Source: an uncultured Porphyromonadaceae bacterium
Lineage (GTDB): Bacteria; Bacteroidota; Bacteroidia; Bacteroidales; Muribaculaceae
Direction: 5' to 3'
DNA length: 6,683 nucleotides
Assembly (NCBI GenBank): GCA_905212215.1
Contig: CAJMDR010000119.1
Coordinates: 1-6,683 of the forward strand
Under the pieces are notes generated by a model. The model had not been told where the DNA came from. It made no database searches and saw only the letters and a program-made list of their open reading frames with translations. Shown in pieces: positions 5,775-6,683 of this stretch. Each line of letters opens with the position of its first letter. The stretch's first letter is position 1. A program made the position numbers and the translations under genes.

Positions 5775-5837
5775 CAAACACCTCAGGTGTAAGCATAGTG
5801 TAAGCAAACACCCTCAGAAGTACACATTTCCTTGTAC
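5775..5837. repeat. Direct repeats and palindromes upstream of the integrase (possible arm or operator sites)
   Basis: GTGTAAGCA occurs at 5787-5795 and 5798-5806, 11 bp apart (one helical turn). CAAACACC followed by TCAG or CTCAG occurs from 5775 and from 5805, 30 bp apart. ACACCT-C-AGGTGT (5778-5790) is a perfect 13-bp palindrome, and GTACA/TGTAC (5820-5837) a further short dyad. Such clusters next to integrase genes are typical of arm-type binding sites for integrase or excisionase, or of operators; no partner is identified here. Confidence 0.5.
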
Positions 5838-5882
5838 CATTGAACATTCCCGCCTCCAAATCCAACGCATTATCCATCATCC

Positions 5883-5910
5883 TAACTCACTGAGTTATAG
5901 CCAAATAACT
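5883..5910. repeat. Perfect 15-bp palindrome with a third TAACT arm
   Basis: TAACTCA-C-TGAGTTA (5883-5897) is perfect. AGTTAT (5893-5898) can alternatively pair with ATAACT (5905-5910). The three alternating arms could give two exclusive hairpins or regulator half-sites. The surrounding 5838-5942 stretch has no gene that I can support. Confidence 0.4.
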
Positions 5911-5936
5911 GTAAATCACCATTTTACCCTTCTCAT

Positions 5937-6057
5937 ACCCGCAAAAAAAATTGATTGTCTCTCGACAACCAATCTCAATTAACCTTAAAATCTAATACCA
6001 TGAAAAACTCTTTTCATTGATATAACATGGCTTAAGGTAATATGGTTCACTGCGGGT
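5937..6057. repeat. Nested inverted repeats in the 3' region of the flippase-like gene
   Basis: ACCCGCA (5937-5943) is inverted at TGCGGGT (6051-6057). Inside, ATTAACCTTAA (5978-5988) faces CTTAAGGTAAT (6031-6041) with one bulged base, CCATG (5999-6003) faces CATGG (6026-6030), and ATGAAAA/TTTTCAT (6001-6018) forms a hairpin. The terminator hairpin is nested at one side. It could be a structured 3' UTR, a small non-autonomous repeat or remnants of a recombination site; no target duplication is obvious. Confidence 0.4.
5943..5973 (-). terminator. Intrinsic terminator of the flippase-like gene
   Basis: On the minus strand ATTGGTTGTC (5973-5964) pairs with GACAATCAAT (5959-5950) around the tetraloop GAGA, with a single G-U pair, and runs into a tract of eight T (5950-5943) whose first T also closes the stem. 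It lies about 92 bp after the stop codon and marks the end of the chromosomal transcript. Confidence 0.8.
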
Positions 6058-6065
6058 CTTATTTT

Positions 6066-6683
6066 TTAATTTTTTTCCTGACTTCCTGCAACTGCCTCAG
6101 ATGTCTGCTGGTGCCGACGCATGATGCGGTCCGTTACAGTGATGTAGATTATACAGAACACGCCAAGCAGAACCAGCATCACCGCCTGTGCGCTCCACAT
6201 CAGCATTGCAAAAGCGGCTCCCTGGGTCTGCGTCATGCCAAAGAGCGTCAGCCCGAACATTACGGCTATATTCCAGGCACCGAGCCCTCCGTTACTCGGC
6301 ACTGCCATGGACATGGAACCGAATACAAATATCACTATTCCGGGCAGGAAGCCATAATCCATCTCCGGAGTGAAAAAGGCATGGTGCGTGAAAGGAAAAG
6401 CAAGGAAGGTGACGTATGTCTCGGAGAAATAGCATACCCATATAGCGAGGGTAAGCCATGTGAACGCCCACTTCTGCTTAAGATGAAACAATGCCATAAA
6501 TCCGGCTCCGACCCGGTGCAGACCACCTTCCACTTTGTCCATGAACTTGAAATTGCGGAAGAAATGGAAGAAACTCCATGTCACACCTACCACCAATGCT
6601 ATAACTACATACAGCCATGGGTCTTCGGCAATATTAACTATCTCCTTTCCCATAGAGTAGCGATCAAGAAAAGCGCTGAAATA
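6066..6683 (-). CDS. Flippase-like membrane protein (UPF0104 / LPG synthase TM-type), C-terminal part
   Basis: This is an integral inner-membrane protein of the family containing the lysylphosphatidylglycerol synthase transmembrane domain; many members act in, or are predicted for, lipid-linked substrate handling, and the substrate here is unknown. The window holds its last 206 residues. The frame continues upstream of the Met at 6653 (YFSAFLDRYS precedes it) to the window edge, so that Met is internal; full members are about 330-350 aa. Several hydrophobic segments are visible at roughly 14-34, 63-85, 101-118, 124-142 and 146-175 counted from that Met. A family-typical loop SMAVPSNGGLGAWN lies at 114-128. 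The end is a short polar tail. It has its own terminator, separate from the integrase unit, and is probably a host chromosomal gene. Confidence 0.85.
   Translation of the reverse strand, partial: YFSAFLDRYSMGKEIVNIAEDPWLYVVIALVVGVTWSFFHFFRNFKFMDKVEGGLHRVGAGFMALFHLKQKWAFTWLTLAIWVCYFSETYVTFLAFPFTHHAFFTPEMDYGFLPGIVIFVFGSMSMAVPSNGGLGAWNIAVMFGLTLFGMTQTQGAAFAMLMWSAQAVMLVLLGVFCIIYITVTDRIMRRHQQTSEAVAGSQEKN

Noticed and set aside
5301..5792. Plus-strand 163-aa frame
   Set aside because: It is the antisense of the integrase N-terminal half and shows no coding features.
5838..6060. tRNA gene as the integration target
   Set aside because: I searched both strands for a cloverleaf and TTCRA-type T arm and saw none.

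Overview
The window looks like Bacteroidota DNA, probably a gut Bacteroidales, carrying one end of an integrated phage-type element next to a chromosomal gene. Three things point that way. Candidate promoters have the Bacteroides -7 form TAnnTTTG. Most starts lack a strong Shine-Dalgarno. The integrase has the core seen in Bacteroidetes integrases, with Asn where the first catalytic Arg normally sits. No species can be named from the sequence.

Layout, left to right. Positions 26-3194 hold three minus-strand genes read right to left: a 165-aa glycine-rich/alanine-rich protein shaped like a phage ejection (internal virion) protein, then a 421-aa and a 448-aa protein with low-complexity and coiled-coil character. 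The last two are only 2 nt apart. Positions 3195-3276 are a compact divergent promoter region built as a nested, near-symmetric dyad. Positions 3277-3678 (plus strand) encode a 133-aa protein with the GRKTGGRQKGTPNR signature common in small phage DNA-binding or terminase-small-like proteins.

Positions 3679-4247 contain no convincing gene but are highly structured: an exact DnaA-box consensus, seven and a third tandem 21-bp repeats, a long A/G-rich tract, a perfect 18-bp CpG palindrome, and two minus-strand terminator-like hairpins. DnaA box plus iteron-length repeats plus A-rich DNA resembles a replication origin; a packaging or partition site is the main alternative. Positions 4248-5750 (minus) encode a 500-aa tyrosine recombinase with an unusual C-terminal extension of about 100 aa. 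Positions 5751-5940 hold direct repeats and small palindromes suited to integrase control or arm-type attachment sites.

Positions 5943-6683 look chromosomal: the C-terminal part of a flippase-like (UPF0104/LPG synthase TM-type) membrane protein, a structured 3' region and an intrinsic terminator. The element boundary most likely lies between about 5770 and 6060, but the other end is outside the window so no attachment core can be fixed.

Taken together: the integrase would insert and excise the element, the divergent promoter would separate the small DNA-binding gene from the virion-protein operon, and the repeat region would be a cis-acting site for replication, packaging or partition. Functions of the three virion-type proteins are inferred from architecture and context only.
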